From Lancefieldella parvula_C (GTDB lineage: Bacteria; Actinomycetota; Coriobacteriia; Coriobacteriales; Atopobiaceae), in NCBI RefSeq assembly GCF_000758945.1, contig NZ_JRND01000007.1, forward strand, positions 1-64,000: a DNA stretch of 64,000 bases, read 5' to 3'. The notes below the pieces were generated by a model. The model made no database searches, was not told the origin of the DNA, and was given only the letters and a program-made list of their open reading frames with translations. This document shows, one piece after another, positions 15,383 to 23,938 of this stretch. The position numbers and the translations under genes are program-made. The stretch's first letter is position 1; every line of letters starts with the position of its first letter.

Positions 15383-17497
15383 CTATTTTTCTGGACGACC
15401 TTGAAGAGCCTTAAGTCCAATATCGTGCCTGAGCTGCTTGCCTTCAAAGTTGATAAGGTCGCAGGCCTCATATGCACGAGCGCGAGCTTCCTCAAAGGTT
15501 GGTGCAAGCGCAGTGACGTTGAGCACGCGGCCGCCTGCTGTGACAATCTTTCCGTCCTCGGTCTGAGCAGTTCCGGCGTGATACACAGAAACGCCTTCAA
15601 GCTGCTGAGCAGCCTCAATACCGGTAATCTCCTTGCTCTTCTCGTAAGAACCAGGATATCCAGCACTTGCCAGAACAACAGAAACAGCCACTGTATCAGA
15701 CCAGGAAACCTGCTGATGACGGAGGGTACCGTTATCGCAAGCCATCAAAATTGAAACCAAATCGTCCTGGAGGCGAGGCAGTACAACCTGAGTTTCTGGA
15801 TCGCCAAAGCGAGCGTTAAATTCAAGAACCTTAGGGCCGTCTTTGGTCAGCATAAATCCGCCGTAAAGGCAGCCAGAATAGTTGATACCCTCTTTTTTGA
15901 GCTGGTCAACAACGCGCTGCTCAATGGCAATCATCTGGGAAAGTTCTTCATTGGTCACAAAAGGAACAGGAGAATAGACGCCCATTCCACCAGTGTTAGG
16001 TCCCTTATCGTCGTCGTAAGCACGCTTGTGATCCTGGGCTGTTGCCAGCGGAACAACGTACGTTCCGTCAGTTAGCGCAAGCAAGGAACACTCTGGCCCC
16101 TCAAGGAACTCCTCGACAACAACGGTTGCACCTGCATCGCCAAAATGGCCCGAGAAACACTCGCGAACACCTTCGAGGGCCTGCTCAAGCTCAGTTGCAA
16201 CAATAACACCCTTACCTGCAGCAAGACCGTCTGCCTTAACAACAACAGGAGCGCCGATGTGACGAACATACGCCTCACAAGACGCCTGGTCTGTGAAGGA
16301 CTTCCATGCAGCAGTTGGAACGTTTGCTCGCTCCATAACGCCCTTGGCAAACGCTTTTGAGCCCTCCATCTGGGCTGCATTCTGATTAGGGCCAAAACAT
16401 GCAATACCAGCCTGACGGACGGCATCTGCAACACCCACAACAAGAGGAGCCTCAGGGCCAATAACTACCAGACCAATGCCTTTTTCCTTGGCAAAAGAAA
16501 CAACCTCATCAGGGTTATTTTGATCAATAGGAGCAATCTCTGCCTGGGCAGCCATGCCACCATTACCTGGAGCAACATAAATTTTTCCTGCGCGCGGAGA
16601 CTCCTGCAGCTTTGTCAGGAGCGCATGCTCACGACCGCCTGCGCCGAGCAACAAAATATCAACGGTGTCATTCATAAGTACTCCAGCCTTCTGATACAAC
16701 GCCTTTGGGATACAAGCAACGCCAACAGCGCCTTCTCCAAGATGTTTTTTAAACTCAGGGGAAGCAAGTCTTTCTGCAATACATTCTGCATCATATTCAT
16801 TGGTTTTAAGCGGCTTTTTGAGATGCTTTTCTATGCGTTTCTCGCCACTTGAAATCACTACATACTTGAGCTCGCCGCGCTTTACAAACCAAGCGCTCAT
16901 AAGGCGAGAAATTCTTGCTGCTAGATCGGTAAAATCTGATGAGCGAGCCACCTCTGTACATTTTCCGCCAACCAAACGGTACAAATACATATCGCTTGAG
17001 ATGCGCCTATGCAAACGCTCAAGTCGAAGTCGCAACGAAAGCCTGGGGCGTTTGTCCTTGCTTTTATGAAGAACAACCTTGTTCATTGCAATGTACATTG
17101 TGGCAACTACCTCAGCAAGCTCTTGTGCATACGCGCAAGCAGCTTCAAATGAAGCTCCAGACTTTCTTGCCACACTTAAGCGCTCAAGCATGATTCCCAT
17201 AGCAGTGGGCATATTTCCGCTATCTACCAGGCAAATTGAGCTTGAAATATCAGGATTGTTCTGACACGCCTTTTTTGCCGTAAGAAGCGAGTCAGAAAAA
17301 TCTGCATACACATGGAGCGAGAGGATCTTTTGAGCTCCTGACTCAATAATGCCTCGGTAAAACTCGCCCACCTGATCAGCATCTGAATTTAGAGCTCCAG
17401 GTATTACAGAAACCCCCAGGGCTTCAAGCTGGGAAGCTTCAAGCCCACAGGGGTTATCGCAAACTATTGCAAAAGTTGAGCAGTCCGAAGACGCCAC
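15383..17497 (-). CDS. purD: DegV domain fused to phosphoribosylamine--glycine ligase (GAR synthetase)
   Basis: One frame of 704 residues. Residues 1-274 are DegV-like, a fatty-acid-binding fold (FAIVCDNPCGLEASQLEALGV, then CLVDSGNMPTAMG). Residues from 275 are a complete 430-residue PurD: LLLGAGGREHALLTKL, GPEAPLVVGVADAV, the ATP-grasp core PVVVKADGLAAGKGV and LEFNARFGDPETQV. No stop codon separates them. The start is GTG at 17497 behind GGAGGT, and that site overlaps the purA stop. An internal ATG at 16675 has GGAG at 16681-16684 with a 5-base spacer, so free PurD may also be made. PurD ligates phosphoribosylamine and glycine (step 2 of purine synthesis). Confidence 0.9.
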   Translation of the reverse strand: MASSDCSTFAIVCDNPCGLEASQLEALGVSVIPGALNSDADQVGEFYRGIIESGAQKILSLHVYADFSDSLLTAKKACQNNPDISSSICLVDSGNMPTAMGIMLERLSVARKSGASFEAACAYAQELAEVVATMYIAMNKVVLHKSKDKRPRLSLRLRLERLHRRISSDMYLYRLVGGKCTEVARSSDFTDLAARISRLMSAWFVKRGELKYVVISSGEKRIEKHLKKPLKTNEYDAECIAERLASPEFKKHLGEGAVGVACIPKALYQKAGVLMNDTVDILLLGAGGREHALLTKLQESPRAGKIYVAPGNGGMAAQAEIAPIDQNNPDEVVSFAKEKGIGLVVIGPEAPLVVGVADAVRQAGIACFGPNQNAAQMEGSKAFAKGVMERANVPTAAWKSFTDQASCEAYVRHIGAPVVVKADGLAAGKGVIVATELEQALEGVRECFSGHFGDAGATVVVEEFLEGPECSLLALTDGTYVVPLATAQDHKRAYDDDKGPNTGGMGVYSPVPFVTNEELSQMIAIEQRVVDQLKKEGINYSGCLYGGFMLTKDGPKVLEFNARFGDPETQVVLPRLQDDLVSILMACDNGTLRHQQVSWSDTVAVSVVLASAGYPGSYEKSKEITGIEAAQQLEGVSVYHAGTAQTEDGKIVTAGGRVLNVTALAPTFEEARARAYEACDLINFEGKQLRHDIGLKALQGRPEK

Positions 17498-17500
17498 AGG

Positions 17501-18781
17501 TTACCTCCAGTAGCGGTCGATTGTCTGCTCGCGATCTGGACCAACGGTGATGATAGAAACGCGTACACCAGCAAGTTGCTCCAGGAAATCAATGTAGTCC
17601 TTAGCCTCACGAGGTAGCTGGTAGAAGTTACGAATGTTAGAGATGTCGCACTTCCAACCAGGAAGAGTCTCGTACACAGGCTTTGCGTGATAGAAGACGC
17701 TCTGGTGCTCTGGGACGGTCTTGTAAATCTTGCCGTCGCACTCATAAGCAACGCAGACCTTAATCTCGTCCAGGCAGCCAAGAACGTCAAGCTTGGTAAT
17801 TGCCAGGTCAGTGAGGCCATTGATACGAGCCGCGTAGTTAACAACTACTGCGTCATACCAACCGCAGCGGCGCTTACGACCGGTAGTAACGCCATACTCA
17901 TGGCCAACTTCGCCGAGAAGATCGCCGGTCTCGTCAAAGAGCTCTGTTGGGAATGGACCAGAACCAACGCGTGTGAGGTATGCCTTTGCAATACCCAGGA
18001 CACGGTCAATGTTGGTTGGGCCAACTCCAGAACCGGTAACTGCACCACCAGCGGTGCAGCTAGAAGAGGTAACAAATGGATAGGTGCCGTGGTCAATATC
18101 AAGCATGGTTGCCTGAGCACCCTCAAAGAGAATGTTCTTACCAGCCTCAAGCTCTTCATTGAGGAAGAGAGAAGACTCAACAATGTAAGGACGAATGCGA
18201 TCTGCATAAGGCAGGTAGGTCTCGCAAATCTGGTCAACGGTATAGGTTGGAAGACCATACACAAGACTCAAGATTGGATTGGTGTACTCAAGTGCAGCTT
18301 CAAGCTTCTTGCGGAAGATCTTCTCGTCAAGCATGTCCTGAATACGCAGGCCAGTACGGTTCATCTTGTCCATATACGTTGGACCGACACCGCGCTTGGT
18401 GGTACCAATAAGGTTCTTGCCCAGCTTTTTCTCGTGCACGCCATCAAGATCTTTGTGATAAGGCATAACAATGTGAGCGTTGCCGGAAATCTTAAGCAGG
18501 TCGCAGGAAATACCCTTGCTCTCCAGCATGTCAATCTCGCCGAGAAGAACCTCTGGGTCAACAATGCAACCATTGCCAATAACTGGATAGGTGTTCTCGT
18601 ACATAACACCAGATGGAACCTGGTGAAGCGCAAGCTTTGTATCTCCAGCAATTACCGTGTGGCCCGCATTTGCACCACCTGCGTAACGGCAAACAACGTC
18701 AAAATCTCCGGAAATGAGGTCGGTAACTTTACCCTTACCCTCGTCTCCCCACTGAGCACCAACAAGTACGGAAGCTGGCAT
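17501..18781 (-). CDS. purA: Adenylosuccinate synthetase
   Basis: Joins IMP and aspartate using GTP, the first step from IMP to AMP. The N-terminus ASVLVGAQWGDEGKGK holds the GTP loop and catalytic Asp. GGANAGHT, GVGPTYMDK and GSGPFPTEL are further family motifs. A longer frame opens at 18820, but the ATG at 18781 has a GGGGAG site and gives the standard N-terminus and 426 residues. It is followed directly by the degV-purD fusion, whose ribosome site overlaps the purA stop. Confidence 0.96.
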   Translation of the reverse strand: MPASVLVGAQWGDEGKGKVTDLISGDFDVVCRYAGGANAGHTVIAGDTKLALHQVPSGVMYENTYPVIGNGCIVDPEVLLGEIDMLESKGISCDLLKISGNAHIVMPYHKDLDGVHEKKLGKNLIGTTKRGVGPTYMDKMNRTGLRIQDMLDEKIFRKKLEAALEYTNPILSLVYGLPTYTVDQICETYLPYADRIRPYIVESSLFLNEELEAGKNILFEGAQATMLDIDHGTYPFVTSSSCTAGGAVTGSGVGPTNIDRVLGIAKAYLTRVGSGPFPTELFDETGDLLGEVGHEYGVTTGRKRRCGWYDAVVVNYAARINGLTDLAITKLDVLGCLDEIKVCVAYECDGKIYKTVPEHQSVFYHAKPVYETLPGWKCDISNIRNFYQLPREAKDYIDFLEQLAGVRVSIITVGPDREQTIDRYWR

Positions 18782-18922
18782 AAGTTCTCCCCTATCGCAG
18801 CTATCTACAAACACGACCATTACATGACGGTTGCAACCTCTTTAGGGGTTGCTTCATAAGTATATCTAATACCGCTCGCAAAAGCACAGAAGCGCAGAGG
18901 TTTTGTCACACATAAGAAACGA

Positions 18923-20362
18923 TTAATGCGCGGGGTTTGCCATCGCAGCGTACTGTGCGGCTTCACTTTCTGAGTAATTATTTCCCTGGTAGATCTCAAC
19001 AAACTTGGTGGATGTTGGCATAAACATAACAGGGACATCCCTCAGAGCACCTGCACGGTTCTTTGCAACAATGATGTTGGTAACGTCTTTATCAGGACGG
19101 TCATCGCGTGCGGCTTCTTCATCGCTCAGTGAGCGGTCAAGCAGCAAAACAATATCTGCATCCTGCTCGATTGCGCCGGACTCACGCAGGTCAGAAAGCT
19201 GTGGACGCTTGCCGTTTCTGTTCTCAAGCGTACGATTGAGCTGAGAAAGTGCAATAACAGGCGCCTTGAGGTCTTTAGCCATAATCTTAATGCCACGAGA
19301 CATCTCGGAAACCTCAGTTGCACGACTGTCCGCACGGCCCTTCTCGGCTGGTGGAGAAAGCAGCTGAAGGTAGTCGATGATAATGACGCCCTTCTCGGCC
19401 TTATTAAGCATTCTGCGGGCTTTTGCGCGGATTTCTGTGACTGTTGTGCCCGGAGTATCATCAACGATGATTTTAAGGCGAGAAATGCGCTCTGCTGCCT
19501 CCAGAAGGGTAGGCCACTGCTCATTTCTGATGTTGGAAGAACGGATGGTCTGCAAATCAACCTTTGATTCAGAAGCCAACAGTCTCTGCGCAATCTCAAT
19601 CTTGCTCATCTCAAGCGAGAAGAGCGCAACAGTTGCACCGGAAACTGCGGCGTTATAGGCCATGCTGAGAGCAAAAGAGGTCTTACCAACACCAGGGCGA
19701 GCACCAATAACAACCATCTGACCAGGACGAAGACCTTGGAAGAGATTATCTAGGGTTGCAAATCCTGTTTGGACACCCAACTCCGACGCATCTTTACCGG
19801 CATTTTGCTGAAGCTCTTCAAAGAGATCAGTCATGATGTCTTCAATGCCCTGCTCAGACTGCTGAACATCTCTGTTGGTTACATCAAAAATGAGCTTCTC
19901 TGCCTGGTCAACTACTTCTTTTGTATCTTCTGGAGCGTTGTAGGCAAGCGCAGAAATCTTTGCAGAAGCACTAATCATCTTTCTGAGCGTAGTATCACGG
20001 TGCAGCATAACGGCGTGGTTTTCCCAACCAACCATAGCAAGTGGGTTGTTTCCAAGCTCTGCTAAACGGACAGCTCCTCCAGCGCGCTCAAACTTGCCGT
20101 TACTCTTAAGGTGGTCTGCAAGCGAAATGACATCTACTGGCTTGTTATTGTCAAACAGAGACTTAATTGCCTCAAAAATAATTTGATTGGATGGAATATA
20201 GAAATCCTCGGAAGAAAGCCTAATGAGGCACTCTCCTCTGATTTCTTCCGAAAGAATCATTGCAGAAAGAATGGAAAACTCGGCATCAGAATCTTGTGGC
20301 ATAGAGGCGTTCTCTAGGGCCGTCAATTGCGTAGGATTCATCTCAAACGAGTCTTGTGCCAT
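18923..20362 (-). CDS. dnaB: Replicative DNA helicase
   Basis: Hexameric 5-prime to 3-prime helicase at the fork. The N-terminal primase-interaction domain starts at AMPQDSDAEFSILSAMI. The RecA-like motor has Walker A GARPGVGKTSFAL, Walker B VIIIDYLQLL, and the arginine-finger region near SQLNRTLENRNGKRPQLSDLRESG. No intein is present. The ATG at 20362 is preferred; a TTG four codons earlier is also possible. The gene stands alone, with tandem DnaA-box-like sites in its upstream region. Confidence 0.95.
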   Translation of the reverse strand: MAQDSFEMNPTQLTALENASMPQDSDAEFSILSAMILSEEIRGECLIRLSSEDFYIPSNQIIFEAIKSLFDNNKPVDVISLADHLKSNGKFERAGGAVRLAELGNNPLAMVGWENHAVMLHRDTTLRKMISASAKISALAYNAPEDTKEVVDQAEKLIFDVTNRDVQQSEQGIEDIMTDLFEELQQNAGKDASELGVQTGFATLDNLFQGLRPGQMVVIGARPGVGKTSFALSMAYNAAVSGATVALFSLEMSKIEIAQRLLASESKVDLQTIRSSNIRNEQWPTLLEAAERISRLKIIVDDTPGTTVTEIRAKARRMLNKAEKGVIIIDYLQLLSPPAEKGRADSRATEVSEMSRGIKIMAKDLKAPVIALSQLNRTLENRNGKRPQLSDLRESGAIEQDADIVLLLDRSLSDEEAARDDRPDKDVTNIIVAKNRAGALRDVPVMFMPTSTKFVEIYQGNNYSESEAAQYAAMANPAH

Positions 20363-20516
20363 CGTCTTTTCCAATCATGTTTTTTTGGGAATGAATCTGA
20401 ATAGTAGTGTACTTTTCAAAAAAATAAAGAGTCATTTTGGCTTGCAAAATTCGAAAAGTTAAGTCTTCAACACGATTTTCCAAAACTCGCATACCCTGAG
20501 CGGGATTTCCTTGAGT

Positions 20517-20533
20517 TTTCAACGTTTTCAACA
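20517..20533 (-). promoter_or_regulatory. Tandem DnaA-box-like sites upstream of dnaB
   Basis: TTTTCAACG (20517-20525) and TTTTCAACA (20525-20533) lie in tandem, sharing one base, about 155 bp before the dnaB start. The second is identical to the candidate DnaA boxes at the origin (49263, 49325, and reverse copies at 46600 and 48320). The rest of the gap from 20534 to 20694 is AT-rich and probably holds the dnaB promoter. Confidence 0.45.
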
Positions 20534-20694
20534 TTTTTTAGACTTTTTTCGACACGTGGTATTTTCTACACAATTGCTTATCTGCATTTATACAAATCAA
20601 ATTACAATTCCGCAGGTTAAGTAAATATGTTTTACATAACATTTTGAATAACCGCAGGTAGAGTATAAGAAAATATACCGTTCTGTCTACACAT

Positions 20695-20734
20695 AAAAAG
20701 ACCACCCCTTTGTTATGTTTCACAAAGGGGTGGT
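20695..20734 (-). terminator. Intrinsic terminator of the rpsF-rplI operon
   Basis: A 12-bp perfect stem ACCACCCCTTTG / CAAAGGGGTGGT (20701-20712 and 20723-20734). On the minus strand it is followed by CTTTTTATG. It lies about 130 bp beyond the rplI stop. The stretch between it and rplI shows nothing else. Confidence 0.85.
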
Positions 20735-20863
20735 TCGAACAAACATTCCATTCTTTTAAGATGGCCTTGCTTTTTCTAAAAGCTTACAAATCTGTAGAAA
20801 ACTGTAGAAATTGTATAAACCACCAAAAAATGCAGGAGAACAGTGTTTTATGCATGCATAAAA

Positions 20864-21388
20864 CTACTCTGCGGACTCAACCTCAGCCTCGACAGTTGCC
20901 TCAGCGGCAACCTCCTCGGTTTCCTCCTCTGCAGGAGCAGCATCGTCCTCGCCAACAAGAACAACGACGGTTGCGGTAATGTCACGGTAAAGCTCAATAG
21001 TGACATTGTGGCGACCAGCGGTCTTGATAGCAGCGCTACGAGCAATGCGCTTACGATCAACGGTGACGTTGAGCTGTGCCTCGATTGCGTCAGCAATCTG
21101 AGCGGTGGTGACGGAGCCAAAGAGCTGGCCCTCCTCGCCAATGCGAGCGTCAACAGTTACGAGCTTGCCATCAAGAGCTGCCTTGGTAGCATTTGCGTCA
21201 GCAATACGCTGCTCTTCGCGCTTAGCGATATTGTGACGACGCTCCTCAAGCTGCTTGATGTTACCCGGTGTAGCAGGCTGGGCAATCTTGTTGGGGAACA
21301 GGAAGTTCTCCGCATAACCCTGTGCGACCTCTACGATGTCGCCTTCGCCGCCCTTACCGCGAAGCTCGCCCAAGAGAATAACTTTCAT
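20864..21388 (-). CDS. rplI: 50S ribosomal protein L9
   Basis: Starts MKVILLGELRGKGGEGDIVEVAQGYAENFL in its first 30 residues, the classic L9 N-domain, followed by the long connecting helix and the C-domain. At 174 residues it is about 25 longer than usual because of a C-terminal acidic Glu/Ala tail. An AAAGGAG site precedes the ATG. It is the last gene of the rpsF-ssb-rpsR-DUF2232-rplI operon. Confidence 0.96.
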   Translation of the reverse strand: MKVILLGELRGKGGEGDIVEVAQGYAENFLFPNKIAQPATPGNIKQLEERRHNIAKREEQRIADANATKAALDGKLVTVDARIGEEGQLFGSVTTAQIADAIEAQLNVTVDRKRIARSAAIKTAGRHNVTIELYRDITATVVVLVGEDDAAPAEEETEEVAAEATVEAEVESAE

Positions 21389-21420
21389 GGGAAACTCCTT
21401 TGATGAGTCGATGGTATCGA

Positions 21421-22479
21421 CTAGTTGTTGTTTATCGTAGGCTCTGAATCCTGGTTTCCTGAGCGATTAAGCTTTCGGAAGTTTACCCAGGCGTCAATAA
21501 GTCCTACGAGAGCCATAACGCCTAACTGAACTTCTAACATGCCTGCCAATACAAACAGTGACAGAGAAAGTGCTGGCGAGAAGTGCTTCTCGCGCACAAA
21601 CCATGTGAGCACTGCAAGGCCCTGAAGAGCAAACACAACTCTAAGAGCCATAAACACATTCAACGTAATAAGCTGAAGTATGTCTTGTGCAGGCAAAATG
21701 GTGCTTGAGAGTGCATATACAAACAAGTTGACCACGGTAAGAACACACATCCAAAATGGAACATCCATCAGCTGGAACTGTGGCAATTTCTGTGGGTCTC
21801 TTGTCAGCGCCTTATACACTGTTCGAGCTCCAAAACGCGCAATTACAAAATATAAAAGCGCCATGCCGGTATAGCTGGTTGGCCAAAAGAGCATAAAGAG
21901 TGCCTTTGCCGTTGAAAGACCTTCTTGAATCTCTGGAGAAGCACCTGAGACCTGCGAGGCGTATTGATTAAATACGTTCTGAGCAAGCTCGGGAAGAGTT
22001 GTTCCTGCCATTGCGGCAAAGAACGCGTCGTATCCCAGAAGTGCCAAAGCCGTTGCTCCTACAAGAAGAGATCCAACACCAACGGTGAGTTTCTCTGTTG
22101 CAAAAGCGTAGCCAACTCCAAGAGCAAGTGCACAAGCGGTAACTGAGGTAGCCGCCTCCGTTGGTCCCGAGAGCAAATAAGCTGCTACACCCGTAACAAG
22201 TACTGAAGTAATAGCAGGACCAAACCATCCGTGCCCTTTTTTGCAATAGACAGCAATTACCATGCCATACGCAACCAAAGCTGCTCCAATAAAAGAAAGG
22301 AGCCCGGTAATTACTCCGCCAACAACGCAAAGAACAAAGCCTTGCTTGTAGGTTGGAGCTTCAAACGGACGCGGCTTGCCTCCGTTTTGGTTGCTTGGAC
22401 CAGCAAAATTCTGTGGGCTACTCTCTGGGCGAGAATACCCTTCAGGTGCCTGAGGAATATTTGAATCCGGTCTATCCAT
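21421..22479 (-). CDS. DUF2232 (YybS-like) membrane protein
   Basis: A 352-residue protein. About 40 hydrophilic Pro/Asn-rich residues are followed by eight or more membrane segments (VLCVVGGVITGLLSFIG; ALALGVGYAFATE; FMLFWPTSYTGMALLYFVIA) and a terminal WVNFRKL typical of DUF2232. In many Gram-positive bacteria a YybS protein lies beside rpsR and rplI, as here. The function is unknown; the position in a ribosomal operon is conserved in the family. Confidence 0.75.
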   Translation of the reverse strand: MDRPDSNIPQAPEGYSRPESSPQNFAGPSNQNGGKPRPFEAPTYKQGFVLCVVGGVITGLLSFIGAALVAYGMVIAVYCKKGHGWFGPAITSVLVTGVAAYLLSGPTEAATSVTACALALGVGYAFATEKLTVGVGSLLVGATALALLGYDAFFAAMAGTTLPELAQNVFNQYASQVSGASPEIQEGLSTAKALFMLFWPTSYTGMALLYFVIARFGARTVYKALTRDPQKLPQFQLMDVPFWMCVLTVVNLFVYALSSTILPAQDILQLITLNVFMALRVVFALQGLAVLTWFVREKHFSPALSLSLFVLAGMLEVQLGVMALVGLIDAWVNFRKLNRSGNQDSEPTINNN

Positions 22480-22511
22480 TGCTAACCAACTCTACCTGAA
22501 GAACAGATAGG

Positions 22512-22784
22512 TTATCCGCGACTACGGCCACCGCGGCTGGAAACCACAGGGACAGTGTAGGGCAGAAGTGCCATCTCGCGTGCGCGCTTGATAGCAAGTG
22601 CAATGTCGTGCTGGTGCTGCGTGCAGGTGCCAGTGACGCGACGAGGCTTAATCTTGCCACGGTCGGTCATGTACTTACGAAGAAGCTGAGTATCTTTGTA
22701 ATCGATGAACTCAGTCTCCTCCTTGCAGAACTGGCAATACTTGCGACGCGGCTGGCGCTGGAAATCTTGTTTCTGCTGAGCCAT
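22512..22784 (-). CDS. rpsR: 30S ribosomal protein S18
   Basis: A 90-residue basic protein with the S18 core RKYCQFCKEETEFIDYKDTQLLRKYM in its first half (residues about 13-38) and RRVTGTCTQHQHDIALAIKRAREMALLPY after it. The Cys residues of CQFC and the Cys/His of the second part resemble the zinc-binding form of S18. An AAAGG site precedes the ATG. It lies between ssb and the DUF2232 gene. Confidence 0.97.
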   Translation of the reverse strand: MAQQKQDFQRQPRRKYCQFCKEETEFIDYKDTQLLRKYMTDRGKIKPRRVTGTCTQHQHDIALAIKRAREMALLPYTVPVVSSRGGRSRG

Positions 22785-22832
22785 GTCTTTTACCTTTCAG
22801 ATGACAGTAACGTCTGTGTTGCTGTCTGACGT

Positions 22833-23285
22833 TTAAAACGGAATATCAGCATCGTAGAACTCCTCGTCTGGCGGAGCCGGAACAGGAGCGGGTGCCTGTG
22901 GAGTTGGAGCTGCATAAGATGGTGCACCCTGTGACATAGGGGCTCCACCCTGCTGATTCCTAGAAAGGAACTCGACCTCATCAACAACAACTTCAAGCTT
23001 GCTGCGACGCTGTCCTTCCTTCGTCTCCCAGGAGCTGAAACGAAGTTTGCCTTCAATAGCAACCTTCGAACCCTTGGAGAGGAAGCGGGAAAGTGCTTCA
23101 GCACGCTGTCCAAATACTACGCAGTCAACGAAATTGGGAACATCTTCCCACTCACCGGTCTGCTGGTTCCTGCGACGATCGTTAACCGCAACGCCGAAGG
23201 ATAGAATCTGGGTACCGCCTGCTGTGGAGCGAAGCTCCGGGTCACGGGTCAGGTTGCCCGAAATGTTAACCCTGTTAATACTCAT
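22833..23285 (-). CDS. ssb: Single-stranded DNA-binding protein
   Basis: The OB-fold N-terminus starts INRVNISGNLTRDPELRST. The Gln/Pro/Ala-rich linker ends in the acidic tip DEEFYDADIPF, which binds partner proteins of replication and repair. An upstream in-frame start (23294) exists, but the ATG at 23285 gives the standard N-terminus. It lies between rpsF and rpsR, the usual place for the main SSB. Length is 150. Confidence 0.96.
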   Translation of the reverse strand: MSINRVNISGNLTRDPELRSTAGGTQILSFGVAVNDRRRNQQTGEWEDVPNFVDCVVFGQRAEALSRFLSKGSKVAIEGKLRFSSWETKEGQRRSKLEVVVDEVEFLSRNQQGGAPMSQGAPSYAAPTPQAPAPVPAPPDEEFYDADIPF

Positions 23286-23337
23286 AAATCTCACTACCTC
23301 TCATCGTGGAATAATTCCACTTTTCCATTACAAGGAC

Positions 23338-23631
23338 TTAGTCCTTATCGACTCGACGCACGATCATGTGACGCTTAACAGCATCATTGATTCGCAGGAC
23401 TCGATCGAGCTCTGCAATCTGCGTTGGATCTGCATGGAAATTGATGAGGGTATAGTCACCCTCGGTAAGATCGTCGATCTCAAAAGCAAGCTTACGCTTA
23501 CCCCAGTCCTCGACGCTGTCGACTACTCCGCCGTCAGTGGTGATAGCAACGTCAATACGCTTCATTACACCAGCGCGGACTTCCTCGGTGGAAGCTGGGT
23601 CAACAAAAAACAGCAGTTCATAGGCCTTCAT
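23338..23631 (-). CDS. rpsF: 30S ribosomal protein S6
   Basis: 97 residues beginning MKAYELLFFVDPAS, with VEDWGKRKLAFEIDDLTEG in the middle, the S6 fold that pairs with S18 on the 30S platform. It has a GGAGGTGAC site 5 bp upstream and is the first gene of the operon. The region 23632-23880 upstream holds its promoter; I see no other gene there. Confidence 0.97.
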   Translation of the reverse strand: MKAYELLFFVDPASTEEVRAGVMKRIDVAITTDGGVVDSVEDWGKRKLAFEIDDLTEGDYTLINFHADPTQIAELDRVLRINDAVKRHMIVRRVDKD

Positions 23632-23880
23632 ATTGTCACCTCCTCTGGGCTAATGGCTTCGGGAAGTGAAGGTGCACCCGAAGCAGGAAAGTTCGACCAA
23701 GCATCATACCACATAAATGCTCAAATACGAAACTGACCCACAAACTTTCTCACATGCAGTCCACATATAAAGCTTAAATCGGCAATTTGTTGCTTATTTA
23801 CCTCTAAACTTGCAACTATCTGACGCGAATCTTTCTAAGGCGTGGTCACTCGCGCAATTTTAAAAACATGGGATTGAAAA

Positions 23881-23917
23881 AGAAAAACGACCATCACACA
23901 ATCTGCATGATGGCCGT
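23881..23917 (-). terminator. Intrinsic terminator of the DUF4013 gene
   Basis: The minus-strand stem ACGGCCATCA / TGATGGTCGT (one G-U pair) with an 11-base loop is followed by TTTTTC, 22 bp after the stop at 23939. Confidence 0.8.
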
Positions 23918-23938
23918 CTCTTTTATATGTGCTCTACT

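Noticed and set aside
18835..18857. Terminator of purA's upstream neighbour dnaB
   Set aside because: The short GCAACC / GGTTGC hairpin has no T-run in either direction.
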